Of a stretch of DNA of 64,000 bases, positions 8,665-16,294 are shown piece by piece. Made by a program: the position numbers and the translations under genes. Source of the DNA: Streptomyces sp. CG1 (lineage in GTDB: Bacteria > Actinomycetota > Actinomycetes > Streptomycetales > Streptomycetaceae). The stretch is taken from the NCBI RefSeq assembly GCF_041080625.1, contig NZ_CP163518.1, positions 8,611,501-8,675,500 on the forward strand. Reading direction: 5' to 3'. Within the stretch, counting starts at the first letter, position 1. The number at the start of each line of letters is the position of its first letter. Below the pieces are notes generated by a model that was not told the DNA's origin, made no database searches, and saw only the letters and a list, made by a program, of their open reading frames with translations.

Positions 8665-9138
8665 CTACAGTGGATGCAGCAGGTTCATGCCGCCCAACCA
8701 GCCCAGCATGGCAACCGGAACCCGCCAGCCCAGCGCCGCGTGGACCCCGGCCGCGCCCCGGATGGCTGCCCCGCCGAGCAGCAGGCTGACCAGTGGCCCG
8801 CTGATGGCGACCGCGAACGCCGCCCGCGCTGTCGTCGGCCGGTCCATCCGGGTCATTCCGCCTAGCGCCCACAGCGTCATGTCCCGTACGGGTATCCCTG
8901 CCTTGCGGGCCATGAGCGCATGCGCGGCCTCATGCACCACCAGACTCGGCAGCAACAGCAGAGCACCGACCACTCCGGCGATCGCGTACACCACTGGCGC
9001 CAGGCCCGGCGCGTACGCGGGCAGTGTTCGGCCGGCCAGACCGTACGCGAAGAGCAGCATGATCAACGGCACACTCCAGTGCGCCCGCACCGCCACTCCC
9101 GGCACATTCCCGATCCGGATCAAACCCTTCATCGCCAT
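8665..9138 (-). pseudogene. Site-2 protease (M50) N-terminal fragment
   Basis: N-terminal 157 residues of a Streptomyces site-2 protease homologue, a membrane zinc metalloprotease of about 370-400 residues. The start MAMKGLIRIGNVPGVAVRAHW, the first membrane segments, and the zinc motif HEAAHA are present, followed by LWALGGMTRM and ISGPLVSLLLGG. The sequence then breaks off at GWLGGMNLLHPL, exactly where relatives continue with LPAxPLDGGR. The third zinc ligand (Asp of the LDG motif) and the C-terminal CBS domains are therefore missing, so it cannot be an active protease. It lies 47 bp upstream of sufC in the same direction. ATG 9138 or 9132 could be the start. Confidence 0.8.
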
Positions 9139-9334
9139 CACTCCCGACAGGGGACAGGTGGCGCAGCCCCAACCCGAGTCCTGGCCCCCTTCCATGGTCG
9201 GTCCTGCGCCCCACGACGGGAAACCTGTGAGCGATCACGTAACTTGGTGATCGCCCACCAGGTCTGTGCGGCCCGGAACTGTGCCAGGGATCTTCCGCGT
9301 GCGCCGTGATCGCCGCGCAGGCGGAAGGGATGCT

Positions 9335-9354
9335 TCAGACCTACGGTGGTCTGA
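9335..9354 (+). promoter_or_regulatory. Inverted repeat upstream of the ABM-like gene
   Basis: TCAGACC (9335-9341) and GGTCTGA (9348-9354) form a perfect 7-bp inverted repeat with a 6-nt spacer, 38 nt before the ATG at 9392. No U-tract follows, so an operator or 5'-UTR hairpin is likelier than a terminator. Role inferred. Confidence 0.4.
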
Positions 9355-9391
9355 GAGGGGTCGGCAAGCCGGACCGGCGTTGGAGGCTGCG

Positions 9392-9688
9392 ATGGAGGAG
9401 CAATTCGTCTGGGTAACGACGCGCCGTCTTCGGCCGGGCTCACTGGAGGATTTCGAGAGAGCGTGGCGCCCCTCCCCCTACCCGCAGGGTCTGCGCCGCG
9501 CCTACGCGTACTGGTCCGAGGACGGACAGGAGATCACCGGGGTGTCGTTCTGGGACTCCCAGGAGGCATGCGACTCCTGGCGCACCTCCGGGCCGGAGGC
9601 GCAGCGGCGTGCGGCCATGGCCCCCTACGTCGTCGAGGAGCGGGAAGGCTTCTACCGCGGCCGCGAACTCGCTATCGCCCAGCGGTAG
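9392..9688 (+). CDS. Small ABM-like (dimeric alpha-beta barrel) protein
   Basis: A 98-residue cytoplasmic protein beginning EEQFVWVTTRRLRPGSLEDFERAWRP, with the order strand - helix - YAYWSEDGQEITGVSFWDSQEACDSWRTS that is typical of antibiotic-biosynthesis-monooxygenase-like ferredoxin folds. Such proteins can be small monooxygenases, haem-degrading enzymes or merely stress proteins. No residue here proves catalysis. The ATG at 9392 follows a clear GGAGG 6 nt upstream. It is a single gene running away from the site-2 protease fragment; an inverted repeat lies just upstream. Confidence 0.65.
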   Translation: MEEQFVWVTTRRLRPGSLEDFERAWRPSPYPQGLRRAYAYWSEDGQEITGVSFWDSQEACDSWRTSGPEAQRRAAMAPYVVEEREGFYRGRELAIAQR

Positions 9689-9856
9689 CGGGCGGAGCCG
9701 CACGCCGCCGCGGTCATGGTGCCCGTCTACTCGCACGCTGGCACCGCAGTCGTCCTTGTCGTCCACTGAGATGGGCTCGGTCCTGCCAGCCGGCACGTTC
9801 GGTGGGATGCCCCTGGCCCAGCGGTCACTTGGTGGGAGAGAGCAACGAGGAGCTCT

Positions 9857-10059
9857 CTACCTGCGGTAGACCTGCTCCGCCTGCGGCCCTTTGGATCCCG
9901 GGGTGACCTCGTTTTCGACTTGTCACCCTCGCGCAGCTCTTTGAAGCCCTCGTCTTGGATGGCGGAGAAGTGGACGAACACGTCCTGGCCGCCGCCGTCC
10001 GGCTGGATGAAGCCGAACCCTTTGTCGGCGTTGAACCACTTGACCGTGCCTGTTGCCAT
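9857..10059 (-). pseudogene. Cold shock protein (CspA family) with one-base deletion
   Basis: Single-strand nucleic-acid chaperone of 67 residues in its intact form. From the ATG at 10059 the reading starts [18 protein letters not shown], with RNP1 (KGFGFI) and RNP2 (DVFVHFSAI) motifs, and reaches ELREGD. Then one base is missing: the text reads GACAAGTCGAAAAC where the family would need an extra G before TCGAA. In the shifted frame the proper C-terminus [20 protein letters not shown] appears and stops at 9857, giving 203 nt instead of 204. In the original frame the protein runs into an Arg-rich tail. So the gene is either freshly broken or there is a base-calling error. Confidence 0.85.
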
Positions 10060-10329
10060 CAGCCCCATCCCTTGTTCTGCGCGGCGAGGTCGCCGCGTCC
10101 CGCAGCCCGTCGCGGCCACGGTTTCTGACCTTGTCATTCTGGGGCTCCTTGCGTCCGTGGACGCACCGCCTCGCTCACCCAGACAGCCTGTCCACCTGCA
10201 CCCCTCGGGCCCAGGCTGCGAGACCGGCAATGGCGGCAAAAGGACGCGCCATTCGCACATCGGCTTGCTCGGCGCCTGCCATGGGCGACGCTGACGCGAC
10301 GGGACGGGACCACCCATGAGATGAGTTCC

Positions 10330-10523
10330 GCCCGATGGCGCTCGTATTTCGGCGGCCCCCCATGCGCCAGCGCGCGATTCACCGTGTTCTTCGAGGTGCC
10401 CAGGCACCTCGCGATCGCCCGGATCTGCCTCTGCTCGGCGCGGTGCAATCCGCGGATCTCTGCGGCGGACCCGCTACCCATTCCTCCACGTGGAGAACCC
10501 TTGCCCTCCCTGTCCTTGACCAA
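10330..10523 (-). pseudogene. IS21-family transposase (IstA) N-terminal relic
   Basis: The translation [20 protein letters not shown], followed by [13 protein letters not shown] and PPKYERH, matches the N-terminal helix-turn-helix of IS21-type IstA proteins from actinobacteria. After YERH the similarity ends and the frame runs into unrelated sequence, so only about 60 codons of a roughly 400-codon gene remain. There is no IstB gene nearby. This is a fragment of a mobile element lying between the cold shock pseudogene and the IS5-type element. Confidence 0.65.
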
Positions 10524-10590
10524 CGAGACCAGAGTCGAATAAATGCGACAAAATTGGCCAGATTTAGAACTCGCGCGGATAGGCGTGGGC

Positions 10591-11412
10591 TTACGGGCAT
10601 CGCCTGGGGCGGTTGTCCCAGCGGTGGGTAGTCCAGGATCGTGGGATCAGGCTGCGGACGGTGATGATCGTGTCCGCGAGGTCGAAGAAGGCGTTGATCA
10701 CGACGGCGCGGCGTTCGTAGCAGCGGGAAAGACGGTGGAAGGCGTTCTGCCAGGCGTGGGTGCGCTCGACGTGCCACCGCCGGCTTGACTGAATCGGTGG
10801 TTTCTCGCCCTTGTGTGCTATCCGACCGTGCGGCCCGCGTTCGTCGAGCAGGGCGCGGGTCTTGTTCGAGTCGTACTCAGCGTCCAGGTGCACCGTGATG
10901 TCGTCGGGCAGCGGCCCGAGTTCCGCGAGGCGGTCCAGGGTCGGGGCCAGCAGCGGAGAGTCGTGACAGTTCGCCCCGGCCAGAACGCGGCCGAGCGGGA
11001 TTCCGTAGCCGTCAGTCATGCCGGAGCGTTTCAGGCCCTGTTTTCCCCGGTCGACCGGGGAACGCCCGGCGACCTCGCCGCCGCCGGGTGCCTTGGTGAG
11101 GGAGCCATTAATGGCGATCTGATCCAGCATCAGGCCGACGATGCGGTCGTAGGAGTTGAGCGCGATCTGCTTCAACTGGCTGAAGATGCCCAGGCGGATC
11201 CACTCATCGCGACGGCTGCGGATGGTGCTCGCCGAGCAGGCCGTGTCAGCGATCGCCGCATAGGGGCAGCCGAACCGCAGCACCTGCAGAAGCTTGTCGA
11301 ACACGATCCGGTCACTGAAGCGCGGACGGTGGCAGCGCAGAGGATGATCCAGGTGGCAGAGCGGCCGCTGGGGCGGCAGCGCCGAGAACTGGTCCCGCAG
11401 CGGTTTGGTCAG
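10591..11412 (-). pseudogene. IS5-family transposase, start lost
   Basis: DDE transposase of the IS5 type common in Streptomyces. The protein reads from LRDQFSALPPQRPLCHLDHP through SDRIVFDKLLQVLRFGCPYAAIADTACSAST to the C-terminus TVRSLIPRSWTTHRW. The acidic residues are visible: Asp in LDQIAINGSLTKAP, Asp in HLDAEYDSNKT (relatives have DAGYDS), and Glu in RRWHVERTHAWQ. At the N-terminus a stop codon sits at 11413-11415, directly upstream of LTKPLRDQF, and no ATG or GTG remains in frame before the conserved part, so the normal start has been lost. A GTG at about 11304 could give a shortened protein. Its terminal repeats were not identified. Confidence 0.75.
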
Positions 11413-11553
11413 TCATGGCGGAAGAACAGGCACAGGTCACCCCGGTGATCGCAGAGCGTCGCGCTGGGGCTGGCGGCAGCGATCGCCTCGACTGCCCGCG
11501 TCCGACTGATAAGCCCTTCCCGAACGTCGCCGCATCGTGGTCGCACTCCAGAG

Positions 11554-11591
11554 TTGACCATGCCACCCCAGCATTGTCATCATTGATGACA
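11554..11591 (+). promoter_or_regulatory. Promoter with 17-bp palindromic operator for TetR gene
   Basis: A -35-like TTGACC at 11554-11559 is followed about 16-17 nt later by the perfect palindrome TGTCATCATTGATGACA (11575-11591; 8-bp arms, one central base), which covers the expected -10 region. It lies 31 nt upstream of the TetR start, so autorepression by the TetR protein is the obvious reading. Confidence 0.7.
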
Positions 11592-11622
11592 GCACTGATG
11601 ATTGCGAGAGTGGGGGACAGGC

Positions 11623-12309
11623 ATGGCTGTGGGCAAGGGCCGGGCGGTGCGGTTGTCGCCGGAGCTGATCGTGGAGGCGGCCGTACGGATCGCGGCGCGG
11701 GCGGAACCGGACGGGCTGACCGGACGGGCTCTGGGAGAGGAACTGGGCGTGGACCGGTCGGCAGTCTGGCGGCACTTCGCGGACCGGGACGCGCTGCTGC
11801 TGGCGGTGGGTGACCGGCTGCTGGCCATGGCCGTGGAGCGGGTGCCCGACAATCTGGGGCCGCGGGAGGTGCTGCAGGAGCTGGCCCGCTCCCTGGTGGA
11901 GGTCTTTGAGGCCCACCCGTACGTCGGTGCGGCCGTCGCATGCAGGACCACCCGCGGCCCGGGGGAGTTCGCCGCGATGGAGACGATGCTCGCGGCGCTG
12001 GAGGAGATCGGTCTGGACGAGGGCAGTGTGGCCCGCTACCAACGGATGCTCGCCGACACCGTGCTGGCGTACGCGGGCATGCGTGCCGGGTATGCCGCGC
12101 TCCCGCAGGAGGTGCGCGCCGCCGACGAGCATGCCTGGGCCGGGGCGTACGCCACCATCTCCCCCGAGCGCTATCCGGCCATCACCACGCACCTGCCCCA
12201 CCTGGCAGCGCAGGACGACGAGGCCGTCTTCCAGACGCTGATGGAGGCGTTCTGGCTGGCCGTCGACGCAACCGCCCGCACCACCCCCAAGGACGACGCC
12301 GATGTCTGA
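11623..12309 (+). CDS. TetR/AcrR-family transcriptional regulator
   Basis: Ligand-responsive DNA-binding dimer of 228 residues. The N-terminal helix-turn-helix is seen at about residues 10-55 (LSPELIVEAAVRIAAR, LTGRALGEELGVDRSAVWRHFADRDALL). The helical C-terminal domain has the pattern of TetR_C domains found in Streptomyces repressors, with no feature that tells the ligand. ATG 11623 follows GGGGGACAGG. A 17-bp perfect palindrome 31 nt upstream is a likely binding site. Its end overlaps the start of the serine-hydrolase gene by 8 bp, so the two form an operon and are probably controlled together. Confidence 0.92.
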   Translation: MAVGKGRAVRLSPELIVEAAVRIAARAEPDGLTGRALGEELGVDRSAVWRHFADRDALLLAVGDRLLAMAVERVPDNLGPREVLQELARSLVEVFEAHPYVGAAVACRTTRGPGEFAAMETMLAALEEIGLDEGSVARYQRMLADTVLAYAGMRAGYAALPQEVRAADEHAWAGAYATISPERYPAITTHLPHLAAQDDEAVFQTLMEAFWLAVDATARTTPKDDADV

Positions 12310-13657
12310 CCACCGCCCTGCTGTGGAAGCCGCCGACGAGGCTGACGAGGCTGTCGACACGGACCGGAAAGCCCCCCAGCACAGCGGTCCGGAACCGGCA
12401 GTCGGCTCCCGGTCCGCTTCCGCTGCCGGTCCCACCACCCGGGCCGTGGAGCCGACCCACCGCACCGTGACCTCCTCGCGTTGTGCAAAGCCGCGGACAC
12501 GGCGCGTACTACGGCGCACCCTCATCGCGCTGCCGGTGGCGCTTGGCGTGCTGGTGGCCGGCTCCTACACGGCTACCGCGCTGCTGGACATCCCCTCCCC
12601 ACCCACGCTGGTCCAACTGCTGACCACCGAGCCCTCGCGGCAGGGCGCCCTGTTCGCCACCCGCACGATCCCCGCCTCCGCCACGCCGGCACCCCTGCCC
12701 GTCCACGACGAGCCGCTTCCTGCGACCGTGCCGTGGAAGGGTGAGCGGGTGCCGGTCGAGCAGTTCCTGACGACCACCCACACCAACGCCTTCCTCGTCC
12801 TCAGGAACGGCCGGCTGACGCATGAGTGGTACCGCGACGGGGTGGGCCCCACCACCCGCCTGTCGTCCTGGTCGGCCGCCAAATCGGTGGTGTCCCTGCT
12901 CGCCGGGCAGGCCATCGAGCAGGGCAGACTCCGGGAAGACGACCGGCTGGTCGATATCCTGCCCCGGCTGAAGACGGGCGGGGCCTACGACGCCATCACG
13001 GTGCGCGACCTGCTGGACATGACCTCGGGCGTGGACGTCCCGGAGAACTACAACGAGTTCTACCCGCTGACCGGCACCGCCCGGATGTACCTCACCCGGG
13101 ACCTGCCCGCCTTCGCACGCGACCATCGCGACCTGCAGTTCCCGCCGGGCAGCCAAGGCGCCTACCGCAGCATCGACACCGAACTCCTCGGCCAGGTCCT
13201 GGCCAAGGTCCAAGGACGGCCGCTGGCCGACCTCCTGGCGGACAACATCTGGGCACCGATGGGAGCACAGGACAGCGCGACCTGGAACCTCGACCACGAC
13301 AACGGCCACGAGAAGGCATACTGCTGCATCAACGCCACCCCCCGCGACTACGCCAAACTCGGCCAACTCGTCCTCAACAACGGCCGCGCCCAGGGCGAAC
13401 AGATCATCCCCCCGGCATGGATCAAGCGCATCGCCACCCCAGCACCCCACAAAGTCGACGGCTGGGGCTACTCCGCGCAGTGGTGGCATCCCCCCGGCGG
13501 CAACGGCAAGGACTACTCCGCCCTCGGCGTGTACGGGCAGTACATCTACGTCGACCCCGTAAACAGGACGGTCGTGGTGAAACTCAGCGACTACGGCGAC
13601 CAGCAAGACGAACAGGAGACCTTCGACGCCCTGCGCGTCATCGCCCAGACCGGCTGA
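12302..13657 (+). CDS. Membrane-anchored serine hydrolase, beta-lactamase/class C (S12) fold
   Basis: A 451-residue protein of the penicillin-binding/beta-lactamase class C superfamily. These act outside the membrane on peptides or esters, and sequence does not tell which. A long disordered head (about residues 1-70, rich in Ala, Glu, Pro) precedes one membrane segment (LIALPVALGVLVAGSYTATALL, split here only by its length), then the catalytic domain: SxxK as SWSAAKSVVS, the region LLDMTSGVDVPENY, a YRS variant of the YxN motif in GAYRSIDTELLGQVLA, and a GVYGQ strand near the C-terminus. ATG 12302 overlaps the end of the TetR gene. The TetR operator probably controls it. Confidence 0.85.
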   Translation: MSDHRPAVEAADEADEAVDTDRKAPQHSGPEPAVGSRSASAAGPTTRAVEPTHRTVTSSRCAKPRTRRVLRRTLIALPVALGVLVAGSYTATALLDIPSPPTLVQLLTTEPSRQGALFATRTIPASATPAPLPVHDEPLPATVPWKGERVPVEQFLTTTHTNAFLVLRNGRLTHEWYRDGVGPTTRLSSWSAAKSVVSLLAGQAIEQGRLREDDRLVDILPRLKTGGAYDAITVRDLLDMTSGVDVPENYNEFYPLTGTARMYLTRDLPAFARDHRDLQFPPGSQGAYRSIDTELLGQVLAKVQGRPLADLLADNIWAPMGAQDSATWNLDHDNGHEKAYCCINATPRDYAKLGQLVLNNGRAQGEQIIPPAWIKRIATPAPHKVDGWGYSAQWWHPPGGNGKDYSALGVYGQYIYVDPVNRTVVVKLSDYGDQQDEQETFDALRVIAQTG

Positions 13658-13971
13658 CCTGCGCCTGCCGTGCCGTCACGGGCACCCCCACACCTATCTG
13701 CGCGAGCTCTTAAGGAGATGGCAATCTCTCGTGAGTTCGTGAATTCCCAAGGGTTCAGTGACGTGAACTCGCCGGGCTCTTGGTACAAGTAGCGGGTTCT
13801 GTGCCGTGAGTTGGCGAACCCATGTCGGCTACCACCAGGTCACCACCGCCAAGCTGGCCGCCCAAGCCGGAGGAACCTGGAGCCGGTACGCCGCCGGGGA
13901 CCACCTACGGTCACCATCCGGGTGGACCCCACGGAGAACTGACGACAGCTGAGCAGCGGGGGGCGAATGAA
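13658..13971. other. Non-coding or relic stretch
   Basis: No gene is recognised. At 13830-13925 one frame reads HVGYHQVTTAKLAAQAGGTW and, after a shift, TVTIRVDPTEN followed by a stop, which looks like the end of a decayed coding sequence of unknown family. GAGTTC/GAACTC half sites around 13733-13767 form a loose inverted repeat. Confidence 0.35.
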
Positions 13972-14005
13972 TCACGGGCGCGAGACCAAGAGGTCGCGCC
14001 CGTGA
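13972..14005. terminator. Strong bidirectional hairpin
   Basis: A perfect 12-bp stem, TCACGGGCGCGA (13972-13983) with TCGCGCCCGTGA (13994-14005), has a 10-nt loop. It lies 10 bp past the stop of the small acidic gene (minus strand) and could also stop transcription coming from the left. Confidence 0.7.
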
Positions 14006-14015
14006 GTTGCAGGAA

Positions 14016-14234
14016 CTACCTGTAGTCGTCCTCGTCCAGCGCAACAACCCGGGCCTGCTCGACGGCGTCAGCTTCCATGGCAGCGTCCCGGTCGACACGG
14101 GTCAGCGGGTCGTCACGGTCCTGGCGGACATCGGTGTGCTGCTCGGCGGCGTCCGCCTCGGGCGTCTCCTCAGAGAGCTCCGCAGCGTCGTCATCTTCCT
14201 GGAAGGTATCCGGATCGGTCGGATCAACAGGCAC
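14016..14234 (-). CDS. Small acidic protein of unknown function (72 aa)
   Basis: A 72-residue, strongly acidic protein (PTDPDTFQEDDDAAELSEE, then VDRDAAMEADAVEQARVV and ALDEDDYR) with no signal, helix bundle or known motif. Similar short Asp/Glu-rich proteins are widespread in Streptomyces, but no function is known to me. The GTG start at 14234 has GAGGAG 6 nt upstream, and a strong hairpin follows the stop, so the gene looks real. It is divergent from the toxin relic with only 32 bp between starts; that closeness suggests that the toxin gene was cut off and joined here, because the space is too short for two ordinary promoters. Confidence 0.7.
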   Translation of the reverse strand: MPVDPTDPDTFQEDDDAAELSEETPEADAAEQHTDVRQDRDDPLTRVDRDAAMEADAVEQARVVALDEDDYR

Positions 14235-14266
14235 GTGGATCTCCTCGTTGCTCTCGGCGGTGATGC

Positions 14267-15778
14267 GTGACGACCGTATCGGCGTCGCCCGCTTGGGGTG
14301 ACGTCGGCACGCAGGCCCCCGGCCAGTACACGGCGGCCAACGACGACCTGCGGGTGAAGGTCTCCCAGATCAACAACGCCGGCGGACCCGGAGTCAAGGA
14401 AGCCTCCAAGTCCGCCCTGGCCACCAACGACCCCAGGGTTCTGGCCGCTTTCATCGCCACCGGCCAGTACTCCGCCCGCAACGACGACGAACGTGTCGCC
14501 GCCTCCAAACTCGTCAACGACGGCGGCCCGGAGGTCAAGGCAGCCGCCAAGATCGCCCTGGCCGGCCCCGCCGACCAACTCGAAGCCTTCCTCAACGTCG
14601 GCCAGTACATGGCCGACCGCAAGGACAAGCTCGCCGACACCCACAACGCCCAGATGCAGCGCCTGATCGCCGAAGCCTCCGGCATCGCGGCCACGGCGCG
14701 CAAGAACAGCTGGCTCGCCGCCAAGGCAGCCGCCGACGCCCACAAGGCGAACACCGACGCCCAGAAGGCGGCCAACTCCGCCCACGAGGCCCAGGGCTAC
14801 GCCCACGACGCCGACGTGGCCGCCACCAGCGCCGAGAACTCCGCCGATCCCACCCTCGGCAAATGCGCCTTCGCCGCCATGGTCGTCATCCCCGGCGTCG
14901 GTGAACTCAAGGCCGCCAAGAAGGCCGCCGAGGGCGTCGAAGGCATCGCCGAGGCCAACCGGGTCACCAGGACCAGCGACGGCTGGCTCCCCCGGGACGC
15001 CGTGGAGAACCTGTACAAGGTCTGCACCAAGGCGAACAGCTTTCCCGGTACGACCAGGGTGCTGATGTCCGACGGCGCGACCAAGAAGATCGAGGACGTG
15101 CGCATCGGGGACGTGGTCCTGTCCACCGATCCTGAAAGCAGCCGCACGGAAGCCCACACCGTCACCCACACGATCTATACGCCGGACGACACCGACTTCG
15201 CCGACATCACGATCAACGCCGACTCGGCACCAATCACCGCGACCCAGCACCACCCCTTCTGGTCACCGCGCGCCCACCGGTGGATCGACGTCGGCGCCCT
15301 CGCACCCGGCCAGACGCTGCTCACCAGCGGCGGCAAGACTGTCACCATCGTCCACGTCCATCGCTACCACCGGCTCCACTCTGCTTACAACCTGACCATC
15401 GACAGGTTCCACACGTACTACGTGCTCGCGGGCCGCACGCCGCTACTTGTACACAACTCGATGGAGGAGTGCTCCGACGCGGCTTTCCAGACAGTGCTCC
15501 ATAACGAGCAGGAAATCCTCGACAGTAAGGCTAGCCACATCATTCCTGGAATGGATCCCAGGACGCCGGAGGGTGCGGACGCACTCGCCCGTTATGTGGA
15601 TCACATATTCAGCACACCTGGAACCCCCCTCCTCAATGGTGCAGGTGAGGCCTGGTACGATGCGGAAAGAGGGGTATACATTTTCCGGGGTGGCAATCCG
15701 GCCATCCCCAGCGGATCCGTATTCCGTGCTCCACCAGAGTACTTCACCACAAAGACCGGGGTGCAGATCAAAAAATGA
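14267..15778 (+). CDS. Polymorphic toxin relic: ALF repeats, Hint domain, unknown toxin tail
   Basis: A 503-residue protein with the modular plan of Streptomyces polymorphic toxins. Residues 20-110 hold two ALF-type repeats (ANDDLRVKVSQINNAGGPGVKEA and RNDDERVAASKLVNDGGPEV). An Ala-rich helical region (140-190) and a short hydrophobic stretch (AAMVVIPGVGEL) follow. A Hint autoprocessing domain runs from about 258 (FPGTTRVLMSDGATKKIEDV, IGDVVLSTDPE) through TATQHHPFW to the splice-like end AGRTPLLVHN near 395. The final 108 residues are a toxin tail I do not recognise. There is no signal peptide, and an in-frame TGA lies just before the GTG at 14267, so the N-terminus has probably been lost. 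The tail is visibly richer in A/T than the rest. The stop overlaps the next gene. Confidence 0.75.
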   Translation: MTTVSASPAWGDVGTQAPGQYTAANDDLRVKVSQINNAGGPGVKEASKSALATNDPRVLAAFIATGQYSARNDDERVAASKLVNDGGPEVKAAAKIALAGPADQLEAFLNVGQYMADRKDKLADTHNAQMQRLIAEASGIAATARKNSWLAAKAAADAHKANTDAQKAANSAHEAQGYAHDADVAATSAENSADPTLGKCAFAAMVVIPGVGELKAAKKAAEGVEGIAEANRVTRTSDGWLPRDAVENLYKVCTKANSFPGTTRVLMSDGATKKIEDVRIGDVVLSTDPESSRTEAHTVTHTIYTPDDTDFADITINADSAPITATQHHPFWSPRAHRWIDVGALAPGQTLLTSGGKTVTIVHVHRYHRLHSAYNLTIDRFHTYYVLAGRTPLLVHNSMEECSDAAFQTVLHNEQEILDSKASHIIPGMDPRTPEGADALARYVDHIFSTPGTPLLNGAGEAWYDAERGVYIFRGGNPAIPSGSVFRAPPEYFTTKTGVQIKK

Positions 15779-16170
15779 ACCTCAATTGGACCGGCGAAGA
15801 GTACGAAATGCTCCTCGCGTCGCCACGCGAACACCATCTGGTACGTGACGCGATGGTGGAGGCAGTCTACGTCGTGGGTGAACTGCCCGATGCGGACTGT
15901 GTCGCACGGCTAGGGCGCACCAAGACCGAGGTATATACCTTCCTGGAGGGTTGGGGGGAATTCCTCAGCTCCCGCAATCTCTCAGTTCCTGATCTGGAAC
16001 TCATCAGGTCGTGCTTTGCGGAGACACTGGACTTCTTCTCCGACGCGGAATACCAGATGCGTACGGGCTGGACAAAGGAACAGTCTTCCACCGTGTTCGC
16101 CAGCCTGCTGGCTGACCGGAAAAGGATCACCATCGAACGACAATGGGGTGAAGTCGCCACCTGCCCCTGA
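15775..16170 (+). CDS. Probable immunity protein for the upstream toxin tail
   Basis: Unrecognised family. The 131-residue acidic, cytoplasmic protein begins MNLNWTGEEYEMLLASPREHH. It has no signal peptide and is mostly helical by composition (LELIRSCFAETLDFFSDAEYQ, WTKEQSSTVFASLLADRKR). The ATG overlaps the toxin's TGA by 4 bases (ATGA), so the two are translationally coupled. Its A/T content matches the toxin tail and not the surrounding DNA. Position, size and composition are those of immunity genes in polymorphic-toxin loci; the function is inferred from context only. A strong terminator follows about 70 bp downstream. Confidence 0.65.
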   Translation: MNLNWTGEEYEMLLASPREHHLVRDAMVEAVYVVGELPDADCVARLGRTKTEVYTFLEGWGEFLSSRNLSVPDLELIRSCFAETLDFFSDAEYQMRTGWTKEQSSTVFASLLADRKRITIERQWGEVATCP

Positions 16171-16238
16171 ATAAAGCTCTATCGTCGTGGCGGATTGTTC
16201 AGTATCTCGACGCTTTCCCATCCGCCTCGGTGACGCCC

Positions 16239-16279
16239 GGGGAGGGCCTTACCGAAGCCAATTCGGCAAGGCCCTCCCC
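16239..16279 (+). terminator. Strong terminator hairpin after the toxin-immunity pair
   Basis: GGGGAGGGCCTT (16239-16250) pairs perfectly with AAGGCCCTCCCC (16268-16279). Inside is a second stem CCGAA/TTCGG after one mismatch, with a 5-nt loop. It closes the toxin/immunity transcript just before the insertion sequence. Confidence 0.8.
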
Positions 16280-16294
16280 GTGTCCGCCCACCCT

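Noticed and set aside
13822..14025. 67-codon plus-strand frame starting MSATTRSPPPSW
   Set aside because: Pro-rich, no ribosome site, and it runs through the 12-bp terminator hairpin; better seen as relic sequence.
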